Positions 18,035 through 26,069 of a DNA stretch of 64,000 nucleotides are shown piece by piece. This DNA comes from a virus. Position 1 is the first letter of the stretch. Each line of letters opens with the position of its first letter. The stretch covers positions 1-64,000 of the IMG/VR virus record IMGVR_UViG_3300020392_000009. One strand, written 5' to 3'. Under the pieces are notes generated by a model. It was not told the DNA's origin, made no database searches, and saw nothing but the letters and a program-made list of their open reading frames with translations. A program made the translations under genes and the position numbers.

Positions 18035-18043
18035 TTATTCACC

Positions 18044-18697
18044 TCAAGGCAATACATCTGCTATGGTAAATTCCATGTTAAATTCAATTTCTACTGTTTC
18101 AGCCGCAAGGGTAAAACCAAAACTAGAAACAAACCCCTTCAATCCTGTGCTTGTTACTGAACTAGGAAAGGTATTATTAGCCAAAAAAGCACCATCGTTG
18201 TCTAATTTTTCTTGTGCTGTGCTTCCTCCCCCATCTCCCCTAGCCTTGAAAGTGAAGGGTATTTGAACCGTATCTGTTCTTTGATTATAGTTCTTATCGA
18301 CCTTAGAATCCATTAAGATAGTTATCTCTTGAAAGGCTTGATACTCATTTATTCCTGTGGCATCTACACCCGAAGCGATTAACTGTGCTATTTCTTGGGC
18401 AGTGAAATTTAAACTTTTTATGGCAGAATCTTCGTTATTAGGGTCTACTCTAGTGTGGCTTCTTTTAAGAACAGAATCTACTATATAACCAGTCAATTGT
18501 AATCTTCTTTCTGCTTTACCAGTATCAAGAGCAACTGTTCTAGCCTGACCAAAACCGATTCCCGCAAAAGGAATGGTAAAGTTAGGTATATTTTTATCTA
18601 CACTAAAAGCGGCAGAGGTAACTTTTAGAGGAATAGTGTCTACTGTTAAATCACTACCACTAAATTTCCGTAATTTCAAATATACATAATCTGTCAT
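18044..18697 (-). CDS. Distal tail-like protein
   Basis: The 217-residue protein (MTDYVYLKLRKFSGSDLT...) is beta-rich, with a middle helix (FTAQEIAQLIASGVD), and ends VEIEFNMEFTIADVLP. It lies directly after the tape measure gene in transcription order and before the lectin and hub genes, which is where the distal tail (Dit) or ring protein is found in siphoviruses. No direct sequence signature is recognised, so the name rests on position and fold impression. GAGGTGA lies upstream of the ATG. Confidence 0.55.
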   Translation of the reverse strand: MTDYVYLKLRKFSGSDLTVDTIPLKVTSAAFSVDKNIPNFTIPFAGIGFGQARTVALDTGKAERRLQLTGYIVDSVLKRSHTRVDPNNEDSAIKSLNFTAQEIAQLIASGVDATGINEYQAFQEITILMDSKVDKNYNQRTDTVQIPFTFKARGDGGGSTAQEKLDNDGAFLANNTFPSSVTSTGLKGFVSSFGFTLAAETVEIEFNMEFTIADVLP

Positions 18698-18706
18698 CTA
18701 CTCACC

Positions 18707-21301
18707 TCATAATATCGAATTTCTAAAAGAAGAACGCCTATTTATTTTAAGACTAACCATTCTACCTATCTCATCAGCCATTCTTCTCATTTCTTCCTTA
18801 GAAGTATCTTTAGCATTGATGGTTATATTGAAATTATTTACAGTAGAACCCATCATCTGCCTAGATTGATTATTAGTATAAACCCTAGAACCCGCAGGTA
18901 ATTTAACTAATTCCGGCCCTCTTTCTCCAACAAGAGTTGTTTCTCCTAGTCCCACTATTCCTCCTCTTGCTTTTTCTTTTATACCTAAGAATTCCCCTAC
19001 TTTACTTAACCCACCACTAACCTTATCTTTTATTCCTTTTAGAATCTTAACCTGCAATACAGCGTCTTTAAGTTTCTCAACGGTTTCCTTAACACCATCC
19101 CTAACTATATCTTTAAGGAATTTATACACTACAAATCCTAATAAAGCCACTAACCAAACTTTTATTCCCAATATGAAAGCAACCACCATTACAATAGCCC
19201 CTGCCGCTACTGCTAGTTTTCCTTTTGTTGATAGGGCTTTGAATTTTTCCCCCAAAGTAACAACCAATCCGCCTATTATTCCTAAAGCAAAAGTAATTAT
19301 TGTTCCACCAAAAGTAATTAACAATCCAGCCGCTAATTGTAATAGTCCCCATGTTAGGGTAACTAAACTATTAACAAAATCAGTAATGCTACCATCTCCG
19401 AAAACCACATTCCAAAGTCCTTGTAGTCCTTCCCAAATAGTAAGAACAGCAGGTAATATCATACTAAGACCGAACAAGAACACCGTTTTAGCGGCTTCAA
19501 AGGCTTTCATTATAGTTGGGCCGATTAGTTTCAAGGTTATGAATAAAATCGCAATAAAGGCTAAGAAACCAAAGAACAACTTACTTACAAATCTAACACC
19601 AGTATAAATACTAAAACCAATAGACTTTATCATCTTTAATGGTTTATAGGTTTTAAATCTCAACTCCATTTTCTTTCTTTCTTTTGCTAGAAAACTTAAT
19701 GGTTCGCCCTGTTTATCTGTAGCCTCATTAATTAACTTTAACTGTGTCACAATTGCTTCATTTTGGCCTCTTGTTAATCCTTTTACCATAGCCGGAAATG
19801 ACCTTTTTATCGGGTCTGCCTTTGCTTTTATATTAAACATTTCATCGGCAGATATTCCTTTTCTAGTTCCTTCTCTTGTTATTTTTCCTATTTTATTTTC
19901 TGATAATGCAAGTTCTTTTTGTGCTTCTTTTATCTTTTTTTCTACTTTTAACATCTCTTTAAGTTTCTTTTTTCCGGCTGGCATCGAGTTTAGTTTTTTA
20001 TCTCTGTCTAGTTGTAATTGCGCTACCTTCTTTTCAGCATCCATTCTATCCTTCATGGCGGTTTTTAAGTTCTTAGTTTGCTCCTTTATGAGTTTCTTAT
20101 GGTCTTTTCTTTCTCCCATTTTATTTAGTCTTTCAGTAACTTGAACCTCGTAAAAAGATTTAATTCTGTTCTTTAGTTTTTTAGCCTCTATTTGTTCATT
20201 TAATTCTACTTCATATTCTGCTTGAGTTTTTCCTAGTTCTCTTAATTTATCGTAGTATAGTAACTTATTATTAAGAATCTCCGAATCCATATTTTCAGCA
20301 AGGCTAGATAGATAACTCATATTAGATTTTATTCCCATAAACATTTTTGGAATAAATTTCTTTATTGATTGAAGAGAAACAGTTCCTGTTTTTCCCTCTA
20401 GTTTTTCTTTGAAATCTTCCGGAGTAGTGTCACTTCCTATGTTCTGCCTTCCTAGCATAAATCCAGCACTTGTTATAAAACTGCTTTTCTTCTGTAATTC
20501 TCCTTCTTTTTTCAGGCTTTTCATAGTAGACTTATGAAGATTTTTTTGTAGTCTATGTTTTTTAGAAATTAACTTTATATTTTCAGTAAAAAATCCCAGT
20601 ATTCTTTTTTGACCCTTAAATTGGAATTTATACAATCCTAATGTTGCTTTTATTGCTTTTTGAGTTTTACTTTCAGTTTTTTCTGCTTGGTTTCCGGTTT
20701 GTTGAAGATTCTCTCTAATCATTCTAAGAGTGCTACCTACTAATTGTAGAGAGAACCCTATTTTACTTATAGCCCTAAAACCACCCGGAATAAATCCAAA
20801 AACAGCCCTTCTTATTTTAGCCGCTTCAAAGGTAGCGATTCTAATTTCTTCTCTACTAGAAGTTAAAAATTCTGCGAAGTATTCAAGAACGCTCCCGCCC
20901 TGTTTCTTATACTCTAGTAATGATTTACTACTAAATAATTCAAATTTTTTAGGTTTAGCCCTATTACTCAACGCCTTTAGAGTATTATTAAATATAGTAG
21001 TTCTTTTATTAGCCCTAGTAATCGCCACCCCAAGTTGAGTTACTTCATGGCCAAATTCATTTGTCTTTTTACTGCTTTCCTCAACAGTTTTATTGTTCTC
21101 TTTAAGGTTATTATCAAATTTTTCAATTCGCTTATCTAGTTTTTTAAATGTTTTATCGAATGCTTTTTCAGTATTTTTCAAGTGGTCTTGTAAAGTAGCC
21201 ATAGTTCCACTAATATTTTCTATTAGTTCGGGCAAACCCGCTAAACCTAATTTATTTAAATTAGCCTTTGCTTGTGCGGCCTTCATAGCCTTTACGCCCA
21301 T
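18707..21301 (-). CDS. Tail tape measure protein
   Basis: The 864 residues start with long coiled-coil stretches, followed by a lysine-rich helical part. A hydrophobic region with several predicted membrane helices follows (from about 575 to 740; for example FFGFLAFIAILFITLKLI and LLQLAAGLLITFGGTIITFA). The C-terminal segment GGIVGLGETTLVGERGPELV, followed by LPAGSRVY (about 780-808), is a hallmark of tape measure proteins. These set tail length and enter the host envelope. At about 1.5 Angstrom per residue the tail would be near 130 nm, a rough family rule. It follows two frameshift-linked chaperone frames. Confidence 0.93.
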   Translation of the reverse strand: MGVKAMKAAQAKANLNKLGLAGLPELIENISGTMATLQDHLKNTEKAFDKTFKKLDKRIEKFDNNLKENNKTVEESSKKTNEFGHEVTQLGVAITRANKRTTIFNNTLKALSNRAKPKKFELFSSKSLLEYKKQGGSVLEYFAEFLTSSREEIRIATFEAAKIRRAVFGFIPGGFRAISKIGFSLQLVGSTLRMIRENLQQTGNQAEKTESKTQKAIKATLGLYKFQFKGQKRILGFFTENIKLISKKHRLQKNLHKSTMKSLKKEGELQKKSSFITSAGFMLGRQNIGSDTTPEDFKEKLEGKTGTVSLQSIKKFIPKMFMGIKSNMSYLSSLAENMDSEILNNKLLYYDKLRELGKTQAEYEVELNEQIEAKKLKNRIKSFYEVQVTERLNKMGERKDHKKLIKEQTKNLKTAMKDRMDAEKKVAQLQLDRDKKLNSMPAGKKKLKEMLKVEKKIKEAQKELALSENKIGKITREGTRKGISADEMFNIKAKADPIKRSFPAMVKGLTRGQNEAIVTQLKLINEATDKQGEPLSFLAKERKKMELRFKTYKPLKMIKSIGFSIYTGVRFVSKLFFGFLAFIAILFITLKLIGPTIMKAFEAAKTVFLFGLSMILPAVLTIWEGLQGLWNVVFGDGSITDFVNSLVTLTWGLLQLAAGLLITFGGTIITFALGIIGGLVVTLGEKFKALSTKGKLAVAAGAIVMVVAFILGIKVWLVALLGFVVYKFLKDIVRDGVKETVEKLKDAVLQVKILKGIKDKVSGGLSKVGEFLGIKEKARGGIVGLGETTLVGERGPELVKLPAGSRVYTNNQSRQMMGSTVNNFNITINAKDTSKEEMRRMADEIGRMVSLKINRRSSFRNSIL

Positions 21302-21317
21302 AACTTAATCACACCAC

Positions 21318-21530
21318 CTATACCTTCATTTTCTTTTGAGCCTTCTCTATCTCTTCTGCTTCAAGTTCCTTAACCGTTTGATGTATAAATAACATTTCCT
21401 TAACTAGACTTACTGGCATTCTATACACTTCTAAAGGACTTATAGAAAAAGCCGTCGCTAAAGTATATACTACTAACTTCGGTGCAAAGTGAGGAGGGCA
21501 TTCTCCTGTTCTAACTGCCTTCCTCATCAT
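21318..21530 (-). CDS. Tail assembly chaperone, frameshift extension (T part)
   Basis: This 70-residue frame begins MMRKAVRTGECPPHFAPKLV and is helical, ending in a charged coil (KELEAEEIEKAQKKMKV). It lies directly upstream of the tape measure gene. Relative to the preceding gene it is in the -1 frame and overlaps its end, just past a canonical slippery heptamer. It is therefore likely translated mainly as an extension of that gene, as in the lambda gpG/gpGT pair, although an ATG also allows independent translation. Confidence 0.75.
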   Translation of the reverse strand: MMRKAVRTGECPPHFAPKLVVYTLATAFSISPLEVYRMPVSLVKEMLFIHQTVKELEAEEIEKAQKKMKV

Positions 21531-21889
21531 TCGTTTTTTTCTTCATCACCACTATCGGATAAAGGATTTGGCAAAATTTCTTTAATTTGGTCGCCAATAT
21601 AAGGAGTTAATTTTAGAATATCAATTGCCGAAAGTTTAGGTTCAGTCTTAACAATAAAGTTCTCAACCATATATTTGAACATACCATTAAGGTCAATATC
21701 CATATTTTGAGTTCGAGCATCAATCTTCATCAAAGTATTAACTGCTCTATCAACTTCTATCCAAGTAGGTTCTTTTACCCATACTTTCAGATATTCTTCT
21801 ATTTCGGGTGCTACTTTAATATAATGTAGCGTAGGCTCTTGTGCCGCAAACAGCACACTCTTATCACTTATTATTTTCTTTTCAGTCAT
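21527..21889 (-). CDS. Tail assembly chaperone (G part)
   Basis: The ATG at 21889, preceded by AAGGTGG, gives 120 residues starting MTEKKIISDKSVLFAAQEPT; a longer TTG start is less likely. The protein is helical and acidic, ending SDSGDEEKNE. Its position between the tail tube and tape measure genes, its size and the slippery site at its end identify it as the short form of the tail chaperone that coats the tape measure during assembly. Sequence similarity to a named family is not evident to me. Confidence 0.75.
   Translation of the reverse strand: MTEKKIISDKSVLFAAQEPTLHYIKVAPEIEEYLKVWVKEPTWIEVDRAVNTLMKIDARTQNMDIDLNGMFKYMVENFIVKTEPKLSAIDILKLTPYIGDQIKEILPNPLSDSGDEEKNE
21533..21539 (-). promoter_or_regulatory. 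Programmed -1 ribosomal frameshift site (A AAA AAC)
   Basis: Read on the - strand, the end of the chaperone gene is GAA GAA AAA AAC GAA TGA. It contains A AAA AAC in the correct register for a -1 slip (XXXYYYZ type). After slipping, reading continues CGA ATG ATG AGG into the next frame and yields a fused protein of about 190 residues. Its position, just before the stop of the gene preceding the tape measure, is that of the conserved tail chaperone frameshift. Confidence 0.75.
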
Positions 21890-21942
21890 ATTATCCACCT
21901 TCAAAACCAACAAACAAACAAACGGTGTTGGTGGAATGTAAC

Positions 21943-22053
21943 TTATTCAGACTTTGGTTCTTCTTTTTTCTCCTCAGTCTTTTTAGTTGTAGCCTTCTTA
22001 GGCTTAGATTTAGCCGCAGTCATTTCTGCTTTTTGATTCTTTATCATTATCAT
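21943..22053 (-). CDS. Very small lysine-rich protein (36 aa)
   Basis: Between the tail tube and chaperone genes a 36-residue frame reads MIMIKNQKAEMTAAKSKPKK and continues with a run of Lys, Thr and Glu, ending EEPKSE. It fills the gap well, but no clear ribosome-binding site precedes either ATG. Composition resembles the disordered tail of another head gene (32515-32859). It may be a real small basic protein or a decayed remnant. Confidence 0.4.
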   Translation of the reverse strand: MIMIKNQKAEMTAAKSKPKKATTKKTEEKKEEPKSE

Positions 22054-22078
22054 TTTTTCTTGTCTTGTAACCAAATAA

Positions 22079-23935
22079 TCACCCCTGCAAAACCCAATGT
22101 GTTTTAACTGTGCAAAGTGTTAGATTTCTAGGCATTACTGTTGCTTCTACTGCAATTGGCCCTTTATCATCTGCAATTGGGAAATTATTAGTATTTACAA
22201 AATAATCAGTAAAGTTTAGAGTAATTGCTTCTCCATTAGGTTTGGTGAAGACTAACTCAATAGTTTGTGTTGTGTTTTCTGTATCATCTCTAAGTGCTTT
22301 GTATAGAGCATTGTTGGTAACATGGCCAGTAAATGAAATCTCATATGTCCTTTGTGCGGGTAAAGATTCTTGAACTTCCTTACTTCCCACTCCTAAGAAT
22401 CTTCTTTCTGCGAGGTTATTATTCATGGTCAAAGTTAAGGTGTTAATCTTTAGGAAGTTTTCACCTAGAACTTTGAAAGTTCCATCAGAAAAGAAGAAAG
22501 GTTCTCTAAACTCTTGAGCCGCATTTGCCCCAGTAGATTCTCCTTCATAATTGAAGAAGTCTGCTTCGTTACTTACACCTCTTCTAGCATCATATTGTTC
22601 TGTTTCTTTTGGACTGTGAACATTTCTAGGATTTAGGCTCAAAGTCATCTTAACTTCTTCATTTTCATTTGCAGTCATTGTTAGAGTATTAACTCTATTT
22701 CCTCTAGCAATTTGAACAAAAGAGTTATCTTCATCTTCTGTTACAGTAAATGTTAGACTTGAACCAGTAGCGGTAGCGGCAGTAGTTAATTCTGCCTTAG
22801 TGCCACTAACAATTTGTGCAATTTTAGTATGAGCAGGAATGCCTGTTCCGCTAATCAACTGACCAACTTGTAATTTTGCAGAATCAGCATTATCTGTATA
22901 AGTAATTGTAGTGCTTCCCGAATTAGTAGTTCCTGCCGCAAGGCTAAAACTAGTAGTATCTGTTCTAAATGGTGTAGTTGCCGCTAATTTACTATCACTT
23001 CTTTCAATAGTAAAGGAAGGTAAATTGTCTGTATCTGCTTCTTGAAATGTATATGTAATAGCGTTTGTTATTTGCCCATCTGTATTAATTGTTGGCCTTA
23101 TCAAAGAATCCATATTAGCAATATTTCCAACTGCGTTATCTGCTAAAGGCGGGCAAATATCTTGACCTATTGTTCTGTAAAAGAATGGCCCAGTATCAAC
23201 AAATCCACCAATATCTTTACCCGTTCCAAAAGGAACATTAGCGCCTGCTGAATCTAATCCTTCAATCATAATAGCATTCGCATCGTTTGAATCTGCTGTA
23301 AATCTATCATCGGGTGAATTATCTGATGCGGCTAATTCGGCAGTAGAACAATTAATATTAGTGCATCTCCCTAAGAAATAATATAACCAAGCACCATGAT
23401 TTGCTACAAAATTTAAATCACCGTTTCCAAAGTTAGTAATTCCTTTGTATTGGTAAGTAAAGTTTCTAGTTCCACCTAGAGAAATGTTTGTCTGCTTAAA
23501 GTCCGGCTCTACTGTTGGGAAAGTAGCAGATTCTAAAATTCCTAACCATTGGTCTGATAGTAATCTCTTAGCAGTAGAAGTTGTTGCCGGAACAGGTGCG
23601 CCATATGCTCTAATTATAAAATAATCATCTTGATGGGGAGTAACAGTATCGGTAATAGTTACAGTATCAGCAGTATTAGATTTTATTCTATGAGTAGATA
23701 TTAGACCATCAACAGTATATCTTTCCAATAAACATCCCGCATACAAATCTTCTAACAAAGAAAAATTGCCAGTAAATCCGGATGATGCTTTTATTTGATT
23801 AGTCGTAACTGACCCGTTAGTTGGAAAGGCAGAACTTCCTCCTGCTTGCACCCCAACTCCCAAATATAAATCACATTCGGGTATAAATGTTAAACTTGTT
23901 CCTGCTCCTAAAAATATATCTTGATTCAATGCCAT
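22079..23935 (-). CDS. Major tail tube protein
   Basis: The 618-residue protein starts MALNQDIFLGAGTSLTFIPE and is almost all beta, with the typical tube-protein end: a long strand region (TYEISFTGHVTNNALYKAL) followed by IELVFTKPNGEAITLNFTDY. It is large for a tube protein because of insertions. One (about 338-398) contains KLQVGQLISGTGIPAHTKI and closely resembles a segment in the neck protein encoded at 24690-26069. The gene lies between neck genes and tail chaperones, as expected. Confidence 0.82.
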   Translation of the reverse strand: MALNQDIFLGAGTSLTFIPECDLYLGVGVQAGGSSAFPTNGSVTTNQIKASSGFTGNFSLLEDLYAGCLLERYTVDGLISTHRIKSNTADTVTITDTVTPHQDDYFIIRAYGAPVPATTSTAKRLLSDQWLGILESATFPTVEPDFKQTNISLGGTRNFTYQYKGITNFGNGDLNFVANHGAWLYYFLGRCTNINCSTAELAASDNSPDDRFTADSNDANAIMIEGLDSAGANVPFGTGKDIGGFVDTGPFFYRTIGQDICPPLADNAVGNIANMDSLIRPTINTDGQITNAITYTFQEADTDNLPSFTIERSDSKLAATTPFRTDTTSFSLAAGTTNSGSTTITYTDNADSAKLQVGQLISGTGIPAHTKIAQIVSGTKAELTTAATATGSSLTFTVTEDEDNSFVQIARGNRVNTLTMTANENEEVKMTLSLNPRNVHSPKETEQYDARRGVSNEADFFNYEGESTGANAAQEFREPFFFSDGTFKVLGENFLKINTLTLTMNNNLAERRFLGVGSKEVQESLPAQRTYEISFTGHVTNNALYKALRDDTENTTQTIELVFTKPNGEAITLNFTDYFVNTNNFPIADDKGPIAVEATVMPRNLTLCTVKTHWVLQG

Positions 23936-23962
23936 AATAACCTACTCTTTTAAACTTACATA

Positions 23963-24493
23963 CTAAGACGGGATGGTTAGTCCAAATCTCTTTACCTCAA
24001 GCGATACTTTATATCCATATAATCTTTTTCCTCTATCATTACTTTCGGTTCTAGAACCTAAGAACAATTGATGAATTTTCGAGCCATCACTTGCGGTAAA
24101 TCCTCTTCTATTATCTTCTATTACTTTTCTTAAGATAGCGTATAAATCTCTTAATCTATCTCTTCCATAATTTAAATTATTATTTGCTCTTTCGTCATGT
24201 ATAACTCTAAGGTGCAAAGTAAAAGAATAAGTTTCATTTCTAATATCATAATGAATTGTTGGGTAGGCTATGCTTTGAGAATCTTCAAAGACCAATATAG
24301 TTGCTCCGCCACCACTATTACTCATATCATATCTACTTCCTTTATTTGGTTGTAGTGTTCTAACATCAATAACAGTGGGAGTAACTATATTTCCATCTAA
24401 AGATAAAGCGTCTCTAGCCCTACTCCATCGAGAAGAACTTTGTCCTGCATCAGTTCCAGTTAGTAATTCTACGATAATACTGACTTCATCCAT
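23963..24493 (-). CDS. Tail terminator/completion-like protein
   Basis: The 176-residue product contains YDIRNETYSFTLHLRVIHDE followed by an RDLYAILRKVIEDNRRG helix and a final strand (YGYKVSLEVKRFGLTIPS). This order of strand, long helix and strand is common in tail terminator proteins that cap the tube. It sits between a neck protein and the tube gene, the usual place. The family is inferred from position and fold pattern. Confidence 0.6.
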   Translation of the reverse strand: MDEVSIIVELLTGTDAGQSSSRWSRARDALSLDGNIVTPTVIDVRTLQPNKGSRYDMSNSGGGATILVFEDSQSIAYPTIHYDIRNETYSFTLHLRVIHDERANNNLNYGRDRLRDLYAILRKVIEDNRRGFTASDGSKIHQLFLGSRTESNDRGKRLYGYKVSLEVKRFGLTIPS

Positions 24494-24684
24494 GCCTCTA
24501 CCTCCTGTTTAATTGAGTTATTCACTTTTTTAAGTATTTCTTCTTGTGCAAATTTAATAACTTCTTCATCACTAAAACTAATGTCTATCCCTAATTGCTC
24601 GGATAATTGTTGAGTTGCTAGTTGTCTTTCTTTCTGTATTCGCACTAGTTCATTTATTTCCTTCATGCTAATATAGAATGCCAT
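24469..24684 (-). CDS. Small helical neck protein
   Basis: The 71-residue protein (MAFYISMKEINELVRIQKER...) is helical and ends with EILKKVNNSIKQEVEAWMKS, similar in pattern to the start of HK97 gp10-type head-tail joining proteins, although much shorter. It overlaps the following terminator-like gene by 25 bases. A role in head-tail joining is a guess from position. Confidence 0.5.
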   Translation of the reverse strand: MAFYISMKEINELVRIQKERQLATQQLSEQLGIDISFSDEEVIKFAQEEILKKVNNSIKQEVEAWMKSVLS

Positions 24685-24689
24685 AATAA

Positions 24690-26069
24690 TCAGTCCAAGA
24701 AATAAACTAAGTCCTTTTTTCCATTAAGAGTTTCCATAGCCTCTTTTCTAAGAATATCATATTTTTCTTTTGTAGAAATATTAGCCCCTGTTTCCGCCAC
24801 TAATATGCTTTGGTCATCGTGCCTTAGTATTTCAGCCGCTACTAATTTAGTTGTGGCTTCGTGTATTTGAGCAGGAACTCTTCCCTCTCCTGCTTCATAT
24901 GTTACTACAATAGAGTTCTTACTGTGGAAAGGATATTCCTGCATAAAGAATATTCTTCCTTCATCTGCAATAGTCCAAAAATCTCCTAGCCTTCTAACAT
25001 CCTCTTTGTCAGTAAATCGAGATACCGAACACACACTAGGAACATCTTGATTTACTGAAACAAAATTAAGTGTATTTGTTCCAGCAGTTATTCCTGAACC
25101 GCTATTTAAAACAACAGTAGTTGCATCTGTAATAGAACTAATTGTTTTAGTTCCTGTTATTCCCGTTCCGCTAACAACCATACCAACAGCAAGTTTTGAA
25201 GAATCTTCAACTGTAAGATTTGCAGAAGATAAAGTAGTAGTGCAAGTTTGTTGAGTTGTTATTTCTACTACACAATCAGAGCCATCATCTCCTGCCAATA
25301 AAGAAGAAATTAGAATATTACTTCCGCTACTTTTATCTTTTGAAGCATAGAAAAAGTCTGAAATAGATAGTTGACTGGTTGTATCTAGTAGTGACTTATG
25401 ATTTCTAGCCTTCGTGAAAGATTGAGTTTTACTAGGCTTTTCTTCATTAATTAGAGAAATAAGTTCATTAGCAGTAGTCTTTATTCCAAACGCATTGTTA
25501 AATTCGCTGTCTAATAATCTTGGAGAAGAAGTTGTAACTATTTTATTTGATGATTCCAAATTAAAAGAATAAGTGCTATTTGGTGTTTTAAGGGTTATTA
25601 TTTTTATTTCTGTATGATTTTCTAATAGTCTTATTTGCGCTTGAGCCGAAGCGAGTTCCTCATATTGACTACCCTGCCAAACTTGTAATGATACAATCTT
25701 TCTAACCTTTAATTTTGGTAGTTGTATAAATCCAACATAACCACCATAATAGGTATTCATTGGTAAGTTTTTAAATTGAAAATCGTGAAACTCATCTCTA
25801 GTAATTATAGGGCGATACGAACGCTTGGTTGTTTCATCAACTGTTCCTTCTATTCTTTTTATTATCTTACCTACTTGCGCTCTAGTAGGATAAGTTGTGT
25901 CGGTAAAATGCGCTATTTGTAACATATCTGCAACAGAAGCAAAGTCCGTGTAAAATCCTACTCCTTTGTCATATGCCCCAGTAAAAAATCCCAATGCTAT
26001 TGTATAGGTGGCAACCCCGTTTACATTCTCATCAAAAGAATAGTCGCTTGGAAATCCAGTTGTTCCCAT
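24690..26069 (-). CDS. Head-tail adaptor-like protein with inserted beta domain
   Basis: The ATG at 26069 overlaps the upstream stop (TGATG). The 459 residues begin with a helical region (SVADMLQIAHFTDTTYPTRAQVG is part of it) resembling the helix bundle of gp6-like adaptors, and end with a helical part (ATTKLVAAEILRHDDQSILV). Between them lies a beta insertion of about 278-338, with SKLAVGMVVSGTGITGTKTI, which also occurs in the tail tube protein. The shape (helices, beta insert, helices) and location before the tail genes suggest a neck adaptor. Confidence 0.6.
   Translation of the reverse strand: MGTTGFPSDYSFDENVNGVATYTIALGFFTGAYDKGVGFYTDFASVADMLQIAHFTDTTYPTRAQVGKIIKRIEGTVDETTKRSYRPIITRDEFHDFQFKNLPMNTYYGGYVGFIQLPKLKVRKIVSLQVWQGSQYEELASAQAQIRLLENHTEIKIITLKTPNSTYSFNLESSNKIVTTSSPRLLDSEFNNAFGIKTTANELISLINEEKPSKTQSFTKARNHKSLLDTTSQLSISDFFYASKDKSSGSNILISSLLAGDDGSDCVVEITTQQTCTTTLSSANLTVEDSSKLAVGMVVSGTGITGTKTISSITDATTVVLNSGSGITAGTNTLNFVSVNQDVPSVCSVSRFTDKEDVRRLGDFWTIADEGRIFFMQEYPFHSKNSIVVTYEAGEGRVPAQIHEATTKLVAAEILRHDDQSILVAETGANISTKEKYDILRKEAMETLNGKKDLVYFLD

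Noticed and set aside
18707-24493. Contractile sheath gene between neck and tape measure
   Set aside because: Only one large tube-type protein and two chaperone frames are present, so the tail looks non-contractile.
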